A stretch of 9,570 bases of DNA. Origin: JAJKIP01 sp040509055. GTDB lineage: Bacteria > Bacteroidota > Bacteroidia > Chitinophagales > Chitinophagaceae. Each line of letters opens with the position of its first letter. Position 1 is the first letter of the stretch. The notes under the pieces are model-generated. The model worked only from the letters and a program-made list of their open reading frames with translations, made no database searches and was not told the origin of the DNA. Positions 1 to 6,184 of this stretch are shown here, piece by piece. The position numbers and the translations under genes are program-made. The stretch covers positions 1 to 9,570 of the forward strand of contig JBEVLT010000168.1 of the NCBI GenBank assembly GCA_040509055.1, given 5' to 3'.

Positions 1-78
1 TCCTAATGACTTTATATAGCCACCGTCATAGTCATATTGATAATTGTAGGTTGACAAAAATAAAATGCCCCGCTGATT
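1..78 (-). pseudogene. possible Tyr/Asp-rich coding fragment running off the left edge
   Basis: A minus-strand frame is open from just after the stop at 81-79 to the left edge (26 codons). It contains STYNYQYDYDGGYIKS. Alternating Tyr/Asp followed by Gly resembles YD-type repeat strands of Bacteroidota surface proteins, but AT-rich DNA produces Tyr and Asn codons easily and there is no ATG. The gene, if real, would continue to the left of the window. Confidence 0.2.
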
Positions 79-154
79 TTAATAGTGGCAGTGTCGCTCT
101 GAGCATAATTCACTTGCCGCGATAAGAGCAGACTTACTAAAATGTAGTAAAATT

Positions 155-268
155 TCACTTACTTGTTCTGATACCAGCCTGGGGCAATATCATTTGGATA
201 TACTCAAGAGGTAATCCGGCCATCTGCAAATCCAGCAAGCCTCGTTGAAATTCTTCTGTATTCCGGTA
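155..268 (-). pseudogene. possible tyrosine recombinase C-terminal remnant
   Basis: This is a 37-codon open stretch, bounded by stop TAA (271-269) and stop TGA (157-155), with no usable start at its upstream end. The core reads AGLPLEYIQMILPQAGIRTS. It resembles the region of tyrosine recombinases around the HxxR...GH/W box, where members typically read like 'G-x-x-L-x-x-I-Q-x-x-L-G-H-x-x-I-x-T-T'. The expected GH is replaced by PQ here, and neither the upstream catalytic Arg/His nor the downstream Tyr is in frame, so it could not be a functional enzyme. A chance match in a short open frame is the main alternative. Confidence 0.3.
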
Positions 269-305
269 TTATATGCTTTGGTTCTACAATGAGTTTCTGA
301 TATCC

Positions 306-743
306 TCACCGCTTGTCCTTAAAAAAATCCTTCATCAGCCGCGCACATTCTTCTTTCAATACACCCCTTACCAGTTCCGTTTTGGGGTGAAAGGGCCAGG
401 CTGTGCCGGTGGTTTTTTTATATCCGTTCTTTTCATCATCGGCGCCGTAGACGATGCGGCCCAGCTTGCTCCAGTATACAGCGCCGGCGCACATCAGGCA
501 GGGCTCCACCGTTACGTACAGCGTAGCTTCAGGAAGATACTTGCTGCCGAGCTGGTTGAAAGCGGACGTAAGGGCGATCATTTCCGCATGAGCCGTAGGA
601 TCATTGAGCCGCTCCGTCATATTGTACCCGCGGGCAATGACGCGCTCCTTCAGCACCACCACGGCGCCGATGGGTATCTCCTCGTCATCCCAGGCTTTTT
701 TGGCTTCTTTGAGCGCCAGCATCATGAAGTACTCGTCCGTCAT
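306..743 (-). CDS. tadA: tRNA-specific adenosine deaminase TadA
   Basis: The product (145 aa) deaminates adenosine to inosine at the wobble position (A34) of tRNA-Arg(ACG), letting one tRNA read several Arg codons; it acts in the cytoplasm as a homodimer. The zinc-dependent cytidine-deaminase fold is shown by His51-Ala-Glu53 (His is a zinc ligand, Glu the proton shuttle) and Pro80-Cys81-x-x-Cys84 (the two cysteine ligands). The sequence between them and the length are normal for TadA. The ATG at 743 gives the usual N-terminus, beginning with a helix that ends in an EEIPIGAVVV strand. A riboflavin-type or guanine deaminase of the same fold is less likely given the TVEPCLMCAGA context. The neighbouring thioredoxin-fold gene is divergent, with 71 bases between the starts. 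I see no canonical promoter; TAATTTTA (764-757 on the minus strand) is a loose -7 candidate without a matching -33 element. Confidence 0.95.
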   Translation of the reverse strand: MTDEYFMMLALKEAKKAWDDEEIPIGAVVVLKERVIARGYNMTERLNDPTAHAEMIALTSAFNQLGSKYLPEATLYVTVEPCLMCAGAVYWSKLGRIVYGADDEKNGYKKTTGTAWPFHPKTELVRGVLKEECARLMKDFFKDKR

Positions 744-814
744 AGGCTACCGAAGGTAAAATTATTTCATGGCAGATCACCGGCTCCGCTTTTTTAAATG
801 GTTATCTTTAGCTG

Positions 815-1381
815 ATGGCAAGAACACCTTCCGTTATGAAAGCATTGGGCACGCCTGCTTCCGGTTTTACACTGCCCGACACGGTGAGCGGCCGGCAATT
901 ATCGCTGCAGGAACTCAAAGGCCGTATCGCCACGGCTATCTTTTTTATCTGCAACCATTGCCCGTTTGTAAAACATGTAAACCCGGAGCTGGTGAGGCTG
1001 GCAAACGATTATGCCGGCAAAGACATTTCGTTTATTGCTATCAGCGCCAATGATGCAGAGGCTTACCCTGAAGACGGCCCGGATAAAATGAACGAAGCTG
1101 CCGAAGCGTTGCAATACCCTTTCCCTTACCTGTACGACGAAACGCAGCAGACTGCAAAGGATTACGAGGCGGCCTGCACGCCTGATTTTTTTATTTACGA
1201 CGGTAACCTGCAGCTCGCATACCGCGGACAGCTGGACGATGCACGGCCCGGCAATGGTATACCCGTAACAGGCAACGATATCAGGTACGCCCTGGATCAC
1301 CTTCTTGACGGTCGGCCGGTATCCACGGCGCAAAAGCCTGCCATCGGCTGCAACATCAAGTGGAAGGAAACCAGTCTTTGA
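815..1381 (+). CDS. thioredoxin-fold redoxin (AhpC/TSA-type) with CNHC active site
   Basis: This 188-aa cytoplasmic protein has no signal peptide. It belongs to the redoxin/AhpC-TSA-like branch of the thioredoxin fold. Visible features are an N-terminal GTPASGFTLPDTVSG segment (redoxin start), the active-site strand FFICNHCPFV with Cys46-Asn-His-Cys49, the cis-proline at Cys121-Thr-Pro123, and a conserved-looking tail GCNIKWK with Cys179. The two-cysteine CxxC suggests thiol-disulfide exchange or a peroxidase-like role; the physiological substrate of this family is not known to me. ATG 815 is chosen because the TPS-x-M-x-x-LGT pattern after it looks family-typical; ATG 836 (Met8) is the alternative. 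A TATCTTTA box (803-810) resembles a -7 element, but it would put the transcript start at about the 815 codon, which slightly favours the later start. It could serve the glutathione peroxidase nearby as reductant, which is speculation. Confidence 0.85.
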   Translation: MARTPSVMKALGTPASGFTLPDTVSGRQLSLQELKGRIATAIFFICNHCPFVKHVNPELVRLANDYAGKDISFIAISANDAEAYPEDGPDKMNEAAEALQYPFPYLYDETQQTAKDYEAACTPDFFIYDGNLQLAYRGQLDDARPGNGIPVTGNDIRYALDHLLDGRPVSTAQKPAIGCNIKWKETSL

Positions 1382-1427
1382 TCCCGCAGCTCTTACTGCT
1401 TCGGATGATGATCCCTGTAAAACACGA

Positions 1428-1476
1428 ATTGCCCGTGAAATCACAGGCAATCCGCGGGCTGTCTTTGCGGACAGCC
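1428..1476. repeat. two tandem hairpins between convergent genes
   Basis: Two adjacent inverted repeats lie between the stops of the redoxin (plus) and the small membrane protein (minus). The first (1428-1451) is a near-perfect 24-base palindrome: ATTGCC at 1428 pairs with GGCAAT at 1446, then one C/A mismatch, then GTGA with TCAC. The second (1457-1476) is a perfect 7-bp stem GGCTGTC / GACAGCC with loop TTTGCG. Neither has a clear T-run directly after it; on the minus strand the outer hairpin is followed at a few bases by GTTTTA. They could form a bidirectional transcript end or an mRNA 3' stabiliser. The structure is directly visible; the role is inference. Confidence 0.55.
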
Positions 1477-1501
1477 GAAAGTTCCAAGGGATAATGTCGA
1501 A

Positions 1502-1819
1502 TTAAAGAATAAGGATCAGTAGAAGTATAATAATGATGATAGCGCCTACGGAGAGGTAAACACCGCCGCTGATGCCGCGTGCTTCCTGCTTCATGGTGCG
1601 CAGCTCCTTTCTCAGGGCTTTTTTCTCGGCCTTGCTCATGTGCGATTTATCCATGGCCCTGATCTCGTCCACCCGATTTTTTATCTGCTCCAGCCGTGCA
1701 TTGGTTGCCGGCGAAGCAGCTTCTGTTTTGGGCTTTGTAGCGCTTTCGGCAGCATAGCTGCCTGTAATACCTGCAGTCAGTAATAAGGACAGGCAGATAA
1801 GAAGGAACTTGCGTTTCAT
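1502..1819 (-). CDS. small exported/tail-anchored protein of unknown function
   Basis: The protein is 105 aa if it starts at ATG 1819; the reading frame stays open to a TTG at 1852, but the ATG places a textbook signal peptide at the N-terminus. Residues 1-23 are a Sec signal (MKRK, then a leucine-rich core, then SYA before AES). Residues 25-42 are a Lys/Ala/Thr/Pro linker. Residues 43-82 are a highly charged helix with coiled-coil character, including MSKAEKKALRKELR. Residues 86-105 are a C-terminal hydrophobic segment made almost only of Ile and Leu that ends exactly at the stop. The topology therefore looks like a periplasmic helix held by a C-terminal membrane anchor. I recognise the pattern as a recurring unnamed small protein of Chitinophagaceae-like genomes, but know no function. 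It is convergent with the redoxin gene and divergent from the aldehyde dehydrogenase. A TACATTTTTG stretch upstream loosely resembles a -7 box. Confidence 0.75.
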   Translation of the reverse strand: MKRKFLLICLSLLLTAGITGSYAAESATKPKTEAASPATNARLEQIKNRVDEIRAMDKSHMSKAEKKALRKELRTMKQEARGISGGVYLSVGAIIIIILLLILIL

Positions 1820-1886
1820 AAACAATTGATTTAATTTATAATCTGCAAGCAAAAATGTATCCAGTTAAATAAACCGATCCGGAATG

Positions 1887-1904
1887 CCTGTTTTTTCTAA
1901 CAGG
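1887..1904. promoter_or_regulatory. inverted repeat CCTGTT-N6-AACAGG
   Basis: A perfect 6-bp inverted repeat with a 6-base T-rich centre lies in the divergent intergenic region, 67 bases upstream of the small membrane protein's ATG and about 100 bases upstream of the aldehyde dehydrogenase ATG. Length and spacing fit a dimeric-regulator operator or a small hairpin. No regulator gene is adjacent. A related half-site pair (ACCTGT...ACAGGT) lies in the leader of the MutS-like gene. Confidence 0.3.
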
Positions 1905-1964
1905 AATAGAAGGATGGGGTTTTTTTTCTACAAGTGCATTCCGATGTGTAATGTGTAAAGTCAT

Positions 1965-1995
1965 CTTGTGGAAAACAGCTACCTTAGGTTCTTTG
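1965..1995 (+). promoter_or_regulatory. candidate promoter of the aldehyde dehydrogenase gene
   Basis: CTTG (1965-1968) and GTTCTTTG (1988-1995) are separated by 19 bases, the spacing of Bacteroidetes -33/-7 promoters (TTTG, N19-21, TAnnTTTG). The TTTG half of the -7 box is intact but its TA is replaced by GT, so the match is partial. The transcript would start only a few bases before ATG 2008, giving a very short leader. Confidence 0.35.
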
Positions 1996-2007
1996 TAAAT
2001 CCATTGT

Positions 2008-3375
2008 ATGTTTTCCTCCGTTTCGGCGCTTCGCGAATATTTTGATACAGGCGTTACCCGTTCTGATGCGTTTCGTCGGGAACAGTTGCAAAACCTGAAG
2101 CGCTCCATCCTGGCGCACGAGCAGCAGCTGTATACGGCCCTGCATGCCGACCTGAAGAAAAGCCCGGAAGAAAGCTGGGTGACCGAGATCGGGATGGTGA
2201 TCGGCGAGATCAATACTGCCTTGAAGCATCTTAACCGTTGGATGCGCCCGGAGAAAGTGGCCACCAACCTGCTGAACCTGCCCTCGTCAAGCCATATCCT
2301 GAAGGAGCCGCTGGGCGTGGTGCTGATCGTGGGCCCCTGGAATTATCCTTTTCAGCTGCTGATCAACCCGCTGGTGGGTGCCATAGCTGCCGGCAACTGC
2401 GTAGTGCTGAAGCCGAGTGAGTTTGCACCGGCTACCGATGCAGTGATGAAGAAGATCGTTGAAACAGCTTTTGATAAGAACCATGTCCTGTACCTGCAGG
2501 GAGAGGGGCATTCCGTAGTGCCGGAGCTGATGAATAACTTTCGGTTCGATCATGTATTTTATACCGGCAGTACGGCGGTGGGCCGCATCATCTATAAAAT
2601 GGCCGCCGACAAACTGGTGCCCGTGACCCTGGAGCTGGGTGGCAAAAGCCCCTGCGTGGTGGAAGAGGATGCCGACATCAAGGTGGCGGCCCGTCGCATC
2701 GCCGTTACCCGCTTCAGCAATGCAGGCCAGATGTGCGTGGCCCCGGATTATGTGCTGGCTCATGCATCCATAAAAGAAAAGCTGGTAGCGGAACTGGCAG
2801 CGGCGCTGCAACAATTTTTTGGCGACAGGCCGGAAGAAAATTATAACTACGGGAAGATCATCAACGCGAAACAATTTGACAGGCTGGTGACCTACCTGTC
2901 GCAGGGGAACAAGCGGTATGGCGGCCGGCACGACCGGGAAAAATTATTCATCGAGCCGACTATCCTCGACGGGGTAAGCCTGGATGATGAAGTAATGAAG
3001 GAGGAAATATTTGGCCCTGTGCTGCCGGTATTGTCCTTTACACAAAAGGAAGAAGCCCTACAGGTCATTCGCCGGCATCCCGATCCGCTTGCCTTTTATA
3101 TTTTTACCGGCGGCAGCCGGAAGGCTAAGGATTGGCTGAGCAGTGTGCCTTTTGGTGGCGGATGCGTGAACAATGCCAGCTGGCACCTCACCAATTCCCG
3201 CCTGCCGTTTGGCGGCCGCGGTGCGAGTGGCATGGGCCGGTATCATGGAAAGTATTCGTTCGATACCTTCAGTCATCAAAAGGCGGTGATGAAAACGCCC
3301 ACCTGGTTTGACCCGGCGATCAAATACCCGCCGTTCAAAGGCAAGCTCAGCCTGTTCAAGCGGGTGATACGCTGA
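2008..3375 (+). CDS. NAD(P)-dependent aldehyde dehydrogenase, class 3-like
   Basis: The 455-aa enzyme oxidises aldehydes to carboxylic acids with NAD(P)+. Length and residue numbering follow mammalian ALDH3 closely. The Rossmann loop GSTAVG is at 187-192, the general base is Glu209 in LELGGKSP, the catalytic Cys243 is in NAGQMCV, and the cofactor-binding Glu333 is in EEIFGP; these are the positions known for rat ALDH3A1. The cofactor strand GPWNYPFQL and the LKPSE element are also present. No signal peptide or C-terminal membrane tail is seen, so the enzyme is probably soluble. ALDH3-type enzymes favour medium- and long-chain aliphatic and aromatic aldehydes, including products of lipid peroxidation, and some bacterial relatives are called coniferyl aldehyde dehydrogenases. 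The exact substrate cannot be read here. The glutathione peroxidase starts 20 bases after the stop, so the two are probably one operon. Confidence 0.93.
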   Translation: MFSSVSALREYFDTGVTRSDAFRREQLQNLKRSILAHEQQLYTALHADLKKSPEESWVTEIGMVIGEINTALKHLNRWMRPEKVATNLLNLPSSSHILKEPLGVVLIVGPWNYPFQLLINPLVGAIAAGNCVVLKPSEFAPATDAVMKKIVETAFDKNHVLYLQGEGHSVVPELMNNFRFDHVFYTGSTAVGRIIYKMAADKLVPVTLELGGKSPCVVEEDADIKVAARRIAVTRFSNAGQMCVAPDYVLAHASIKEKLVAELAAALQQFFGDRPEENYNYGKIINAKQFDRLVTYLSQGNKRYGGRHDREKLFIEPTILDGVSLDDEVMKEEIFGPVLPVLSFTQKEEALQVIRRHPDPLAFYIFTGGSRKAKDWLSSVPFGGGCVNNASWHLTNSRLPFGGRGASGMGRYHGKYSFDTFSHQKAVMKTPTWFDPAIKYPPFKGKLSLFKRVIR

Positions 3376-3395
3376 CAATATTTAAAACCAGCACT

Positions 3396-4094
3396 ATGGC
3401 AAAGCCTGTTTCGCGGAAACTAAAGCGCGGATTGATTGTTGTGTTGCTGCTGATCCTGGCCTTTGTGAGCTGGGTGGAAATCGCTAACCTGAATACAAAA
3501 CATATGAACTACCGGCAAAAAGTATTGAAAGCAGTTTATCCCGCCTGGATGTGGTTGACAAGACTCACCGGTAAAAATTCTAAACAAATGGCAAATACAA
3601 CGGCAAAACAACCGAACCAGTCGTTTTACGACCTGAAAGCTACCGCCAACAACGGCAGCGAGATTTCTTTCGCTGATTTCAAAGGCAAAAAAGTGCTGCT
3701 GGTGAATACAGCGAGCAATTGCGGCTATACCAGCCAGTACGAAGACCTGCAGAAGCTGTACGAGGACAATAAAGAGAAACTGGTGGTGATCGGGTTCCCG
3801 GCCAATGATTTCAAGGAGCAGGAGAAGGGCAGCGATGAAGAGATCGCACAATTCTGCAAAGTCAATTTCGGCGTCACCTTCCCGCTGGCGCGGAAGAGCG
3901 TGGTAATAAAATCCGCGGAGCAAAACCCGGTGTTCCGGTGGCTCAGCGACGCCGCAAAGAACGGGTGGTGCAACCAGGAACCGGTGTGGAATTTTACCAA
4001 ATACCTGGTCAATGAAGAAGGCGTGCTGACCGGCTATTTCGAGCCCTCGCTTTCGCCCGTAAGCGAAGAAGTGAAGAAGGCGGTGGCACGGTGA
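3396..4094 (+). CDS. glutathione peroxidase family (CysGPx) with N-terminal membrane segment
   Basis: This thiol peroxidase reduces hydrogen peroxide and organic or lipid hydroperoxides. The GPx fold occupies about residues 74-232. The peroxidatic residue is Cys109 (codon TGC, not selenocysteine) in NTASNCGYT, with tetrad partners Gln142 (FPANDFKEQEKG) and Trp198-Asn199 (WNFTKY). Cys154 in AQFCKVNFGVTFP sits where yeast Gpx3 has its resolving cysteine, which predicts thioredoxin rather than glutathione as reductant. At 232 aa it is longer than the usual 160-180. Residues 12-27 form a hydrophobic helix after a basic N-terminus, an uncleaved anchor or signal. Met37 and Met65 are alternative starts; the segment from Met37 (MNYRQKVLKAVYP) looks family-typical, so the first 36 residues may be either a genuine anchor or an over-extended start. 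Neither alternative has a Shine-Dalgarno. It follows the aldehyde dehydrogenase in a likely operon. Confidence 0.92.
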   Translation: MAKPVSRKLKRGLIVVLLLILAFVSWVEIANLNTKHMNYRQKVLKAVYPAWMWLTRLTGKNSKQMANTTAKQPNQSFYDLKATANNGSEISFADFKGKKVLLVNTASNCGYTSQYEDLQKLYEDNKEKLVVIGFPANDFKEQEKGSDEEIAQFCKVNFGVTFPLARKSVVIKSAEQNPVFRWLSDAAKNGWCNQEPVWNFTKYLVNEEGVLTGYFEPSLSPVSEEVKKAVAR

Positions 4095-4134
4095 TTCCGG
4101 TACCATTTATGCGGGATTCCTGTAATTGATTTGT

Positions 4135-4380
4135 ATGAACTACATCGATATCATCGGCAGCGCAGGCGTAGGGCTTATCCTGCTGGCTTATTTTCTGAAT
4201 ACGGCGCGCCTGCTGGAACGGAACCGGCGGGCTTATTATGTGATGAACATCTTTGGAGCGGCGATGGCCTGCTATGCTTCCTGGCTGCTGCGCTATGCGC
4301 CCTTCGTGGTGCTGGAAGCTACCTGGACCATTGTATCCCTCTACGGTCTGATGAAGGCCATGCGGATAAAGATGACATAG
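4135..4380 (+). CDS. small three-helix membrane protein, CBU_0592-like
   Basis: The protein is 81 aa from ATG 4135; the frame extends to a TTG at 4126, but the ATG gives the expected N-terminus MNYIDIIGSAGV. Three hydrophobic segments are visible at about residues 6-22, 34-50 and 53-72, joined by a short basic loop (ARLLERNRRAY). The pattern 'G-x-x-x-L-I-L-L-A-Y-F-L-N' near the start and 'LEATWTIVSLYGL' near the end fits the CBU_0592-like family of small inner-membrane proteins, whose function is unknown. It begins 40 bases after the glutathione peroxidase, so it may be the third gene of that operon. Its stop lies 3 bases from that of the convergent MutS-like gene, leaving no room for a separate terminator. 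Confidence 0.8.
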   Translation: MNYIDIIGSAGVGLILLAYFLNTARLLERNRRAYYVMNIFGAAMACYASWLLRYAPFVVLEATWTIVSLYGLMKAMRIKMT

Positions 4381-4383
4381 CCG

Positions 4384-6174
4384 CTATTCGCGGATGATCC
4401 CCATCTTTTTCATCAGGAAGGAAGCGCTGAGTGTGGTACAGACACCTTCCTCCAGCCGGTAGTTGAACAGCAGCTCATCCTGCACGATCTGCGATTCAAA
4501 ACATTTATTACTGATCTGTGCCGGGTATGCTCCGGCCAGCCTGGACACCGTAAGGTCATGGGTGGCGATGATGCCGCAGGCCCGGGCTGCCACCAGGTTG
4601 CGAATGAGACCGATGGTGCCGCTGTGCTTGTCGTTGCTGTTGGTACCGCGCAATATCTCGTCCAGGATTACGAATACCTGTTTACCTGCTTCCAGCTCGC
4701 GGATGATATGCTGCAGCCGCTTCAGCTCGGCATAAAAAAACGATTCGCTGTCCTGCAGTGAGTCGCTGATGCGCATGCTCACCTGCACTTCGAAAGGATA
4801 AAAATGGAACTGCGTGGCGCAGACGGCGCTCCCGGCATTGGCCAGTACGAGGTTGATGCCGAGCGTGCGCAGGAACGTGCTCTTGCCCGACATGTTGGAG
4901 CCGGTAAGAATAACAAAGGGGTGCTCGTCGAAAGAAATGCTGTTGGCGATCCGCTTTCCGGGCCTGATCAATGGGTGTCCCATATCCACCGCTGCCAGCG
5001 ACGGCGTTTCGCGCAATTGCGGAAAGCAAAACAAAGGGTTGTTGTAAGAAAGATTGCCCAGGCTGGCCAGGGCTTCGGCTTCTCCCAGCAGGTGCAGCCA
5101 GTGCATCACGCGATGGCCATGCTGCTGCTTCCATTTTTCCAGCGCAAACAGGATATGGATATGAAAAAGAAAAAATCCATTGAGCAGAACGCTGACCAGC
5201 AGGTTGATCACCGTTTCCAAATAGTTGAACAGCGAAGCCAGCCGGGCAATCGACCGCCAGGCCGGTGCGCCGCCTGCCTGCAGTTCGGCCTGGATCTGCT
5301 TCAGCAGGCCGGCGCTGAAGGAATGGGATTCCAATAGCTTCAGCTGGCTGGCAAACTGCTGCAACACTTTGTTGACGGAAGTGGAGACGGACAGGTGTGC
5401 TGCTATTTTGCGCGAAAAAGAGAAGGCGATGGCCAGGTTGAGTGTGAAGAGGATGAGAAACAGGTTCAGCGCTTTGCCTTCTTCGGAAAAAAAGTAATAC
5501 ACCAGAGCAGAGAGGGTGGCCAGCGGGAAGATCATCAGGAAATAGTAGAACGCCTTGTTTGGAAAAACAGGCGGCGAGCTGACCCAGGCCTTCAATTGCT
5601 GCAGTTCCTTTTCTTTTGTTTCCTGTATCAGTCCATGTGCCTGCAGGTGCTGGCGAAATTCAAGTTCCGGCGCCAGTTCTTTTACTGCTTCCTGGCGATC
5701 GCTGATCCTGTTTTTATCAGGTTGCAACAGGGCCCGGGCCAGGGCCTGCTGTCCGAATGCGGTGCTGGTACGGTTGAGGTAGGGAAGCAGGCCGCCGCTG
5801 CCAAAGATGTCGAGGTCGTAAGAATAAGGATGGTGCGGATCGATATGCTCGCTGCCGGTGATGGGTGATATTTTCTCTCCCTCTCCGGACAACCAGGCGA
5901 TCTCGTTGCCGTTGATGCGTACCAGTGCCTTGTAAAAGGCAACCTGTTGCTGCAGCCGGTCATAAAACCGCAATACAATGAAAAAGGCAAGAAAGGAGGC
6001 CAGCGAAGCCGCCGTCAACGCATGATTGCCCGTACGCATGGCCTTATAGCCCAGGAAAATAAACCCCGCAAAAAGAACCAGCCGCACAAAGCTGAGCCAG
6101 CGTAGCTGCCTGTTCAGCGTATTGGCTTTGTTGGTGTATTGCGCTAAAAGAGATTGATACGTGGATTGGGACAT
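4384..6174 (-). CDS. membrane-embedded MutS-like ATPase
   Basis: The 596-aa protein carries the C-terminal ATPase of the MutS family: Walker A GSNMSGKST (425-433), an SESFFYAELKRL segment (476-487) like the MutS signature, Walker B VILDE with Asp505-Glu506 followed by RGTNS, and the switch histidine Thr-His539-Asp. The stretch at about 137-180 (TAFGQQALARALLQP...RQEAVKEL) resembles the start of the MutS core/lever domain. The mismatch-recognition domain I with its Phe-x-Glu motif and the connector domain are absent. Instead there are two N-terminal hydrophobic helices (about 27-43 and 52-68) and three more (about 208-229, 236-253, 322-342), so it appears anchored in the membrane. It is therefore unlikely to be the mismatch-repair MutS, although automatic annotation often calls such proteins that. 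The dimeric ATP clamp is probably intact; its ligand is unknown. It lies downstream of dus, 109 bases away, and may have its own promoter. Confidence 0.85.
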   Translation of the reverse strand: MSQSTYQSLLAQYTNKANTLNRQLRWLSFVRLVLFAGFIFLGYKAMRTGNHALTAASLASFLAFFIVLRFYDRLQQQVAFYKALVRINGNEIAWLSGEGEKISPITGSEHIDPHHPYSYDLDIFGSGGLLPYLNRTSTAFGQQALARALLQPDKNRISDRQEAVKELAPELEFRQHLQAHGLIQETKEKELQQLKAWVSSPPVFPNKAFYYFLMIFPLATLSALVYYFFSEEGKALNLFLILFTLNLAIAFSFSRKIAAHLSVSTSVNKVLQQFASQLKLLESHSFSAGLLKQIQAELQAGGAPAWRSIARLASLFNYLETVINLLVSVLLNGFFLFHIHILFALEKWKQQHGHRVMHWLHLLGEAEALASLGNLSYNNPLFCFPQLRETPSLAAVDMGHPLIRPGKRIANSISFDEHPFVILTGSNMSGKSTFLRTLGINLVLANAGSAVCATQFHFYPFEVQVSMRISDSLQDSESFFYAELKRLQHIIRELEAGKQVFVILDEILRGTNSNDKHSGTIGLIRNLVAARACGIIATHDLTVSRLAGAYPAQISNKCFESQIVQDELLFNYRLEEGVCTTLSASFLMKKMGIIRE

Positions 6175-6184
6175 GATTATACAG

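Larger units (their letters stand above)
1..305. other. AT-rich intergenic region without an intact gene
   Basis: No convincing complete gene lies between the left edge and the end of tadA. The stretch is visibly richer in A and T than the genes to its right, and every frame is broken by stops within about 40 codons. On the minus strand, three open stretches (268-158, a following one ending at the stop at 81-79, and 78-1) have protein-like composition but no start codon; two are listed separately as possible remnants. I see no tRNA, no strong terminator and no terminal inverted repeat. The likeliest reading is degenerated accessory DNA or the tail of a locus lying to the left. Confidence 0.6.

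Noticed and set aside
899..1450. Long minus-strand open frame opposite the redoxin gene
   Set aside because: It is the antisense shadow of a gene with clear CNHC and GCNIKWK motifs; its translation has no recognisable domain.
1891..1928. T-runs in the intergenic region as intrinsic terminators
   Set aside because: The T-runs lie in the loop of, or well after, the CCTGTT/AACAGG repeat and between divergent genes, where no transcript is expected to end.
3420..4106. 228-codon minus-strand open frame opposite the glutathione peroxidase
   Set aside because: It mirrors the whole GPx coding region and its His/Cys-rich translation is typical of an antisense frame; GPx catalytic residues are all on the plus strand.
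4126..4133. TTGATTTG as a -7 promoter box for the small membrane protein
   Set aside because: It ends one base before the ATG, so transcription would begin inside the gene; the same bases also explain the spurious upstream TTG start.
4384..6174. Assignment as the housekeeping mismatch-repair MutS or as MutS2
   Set aside because: The mismatch-recognition domain and the Smr endonuclease domain are both absent, and hydrophobic segments are present instead.
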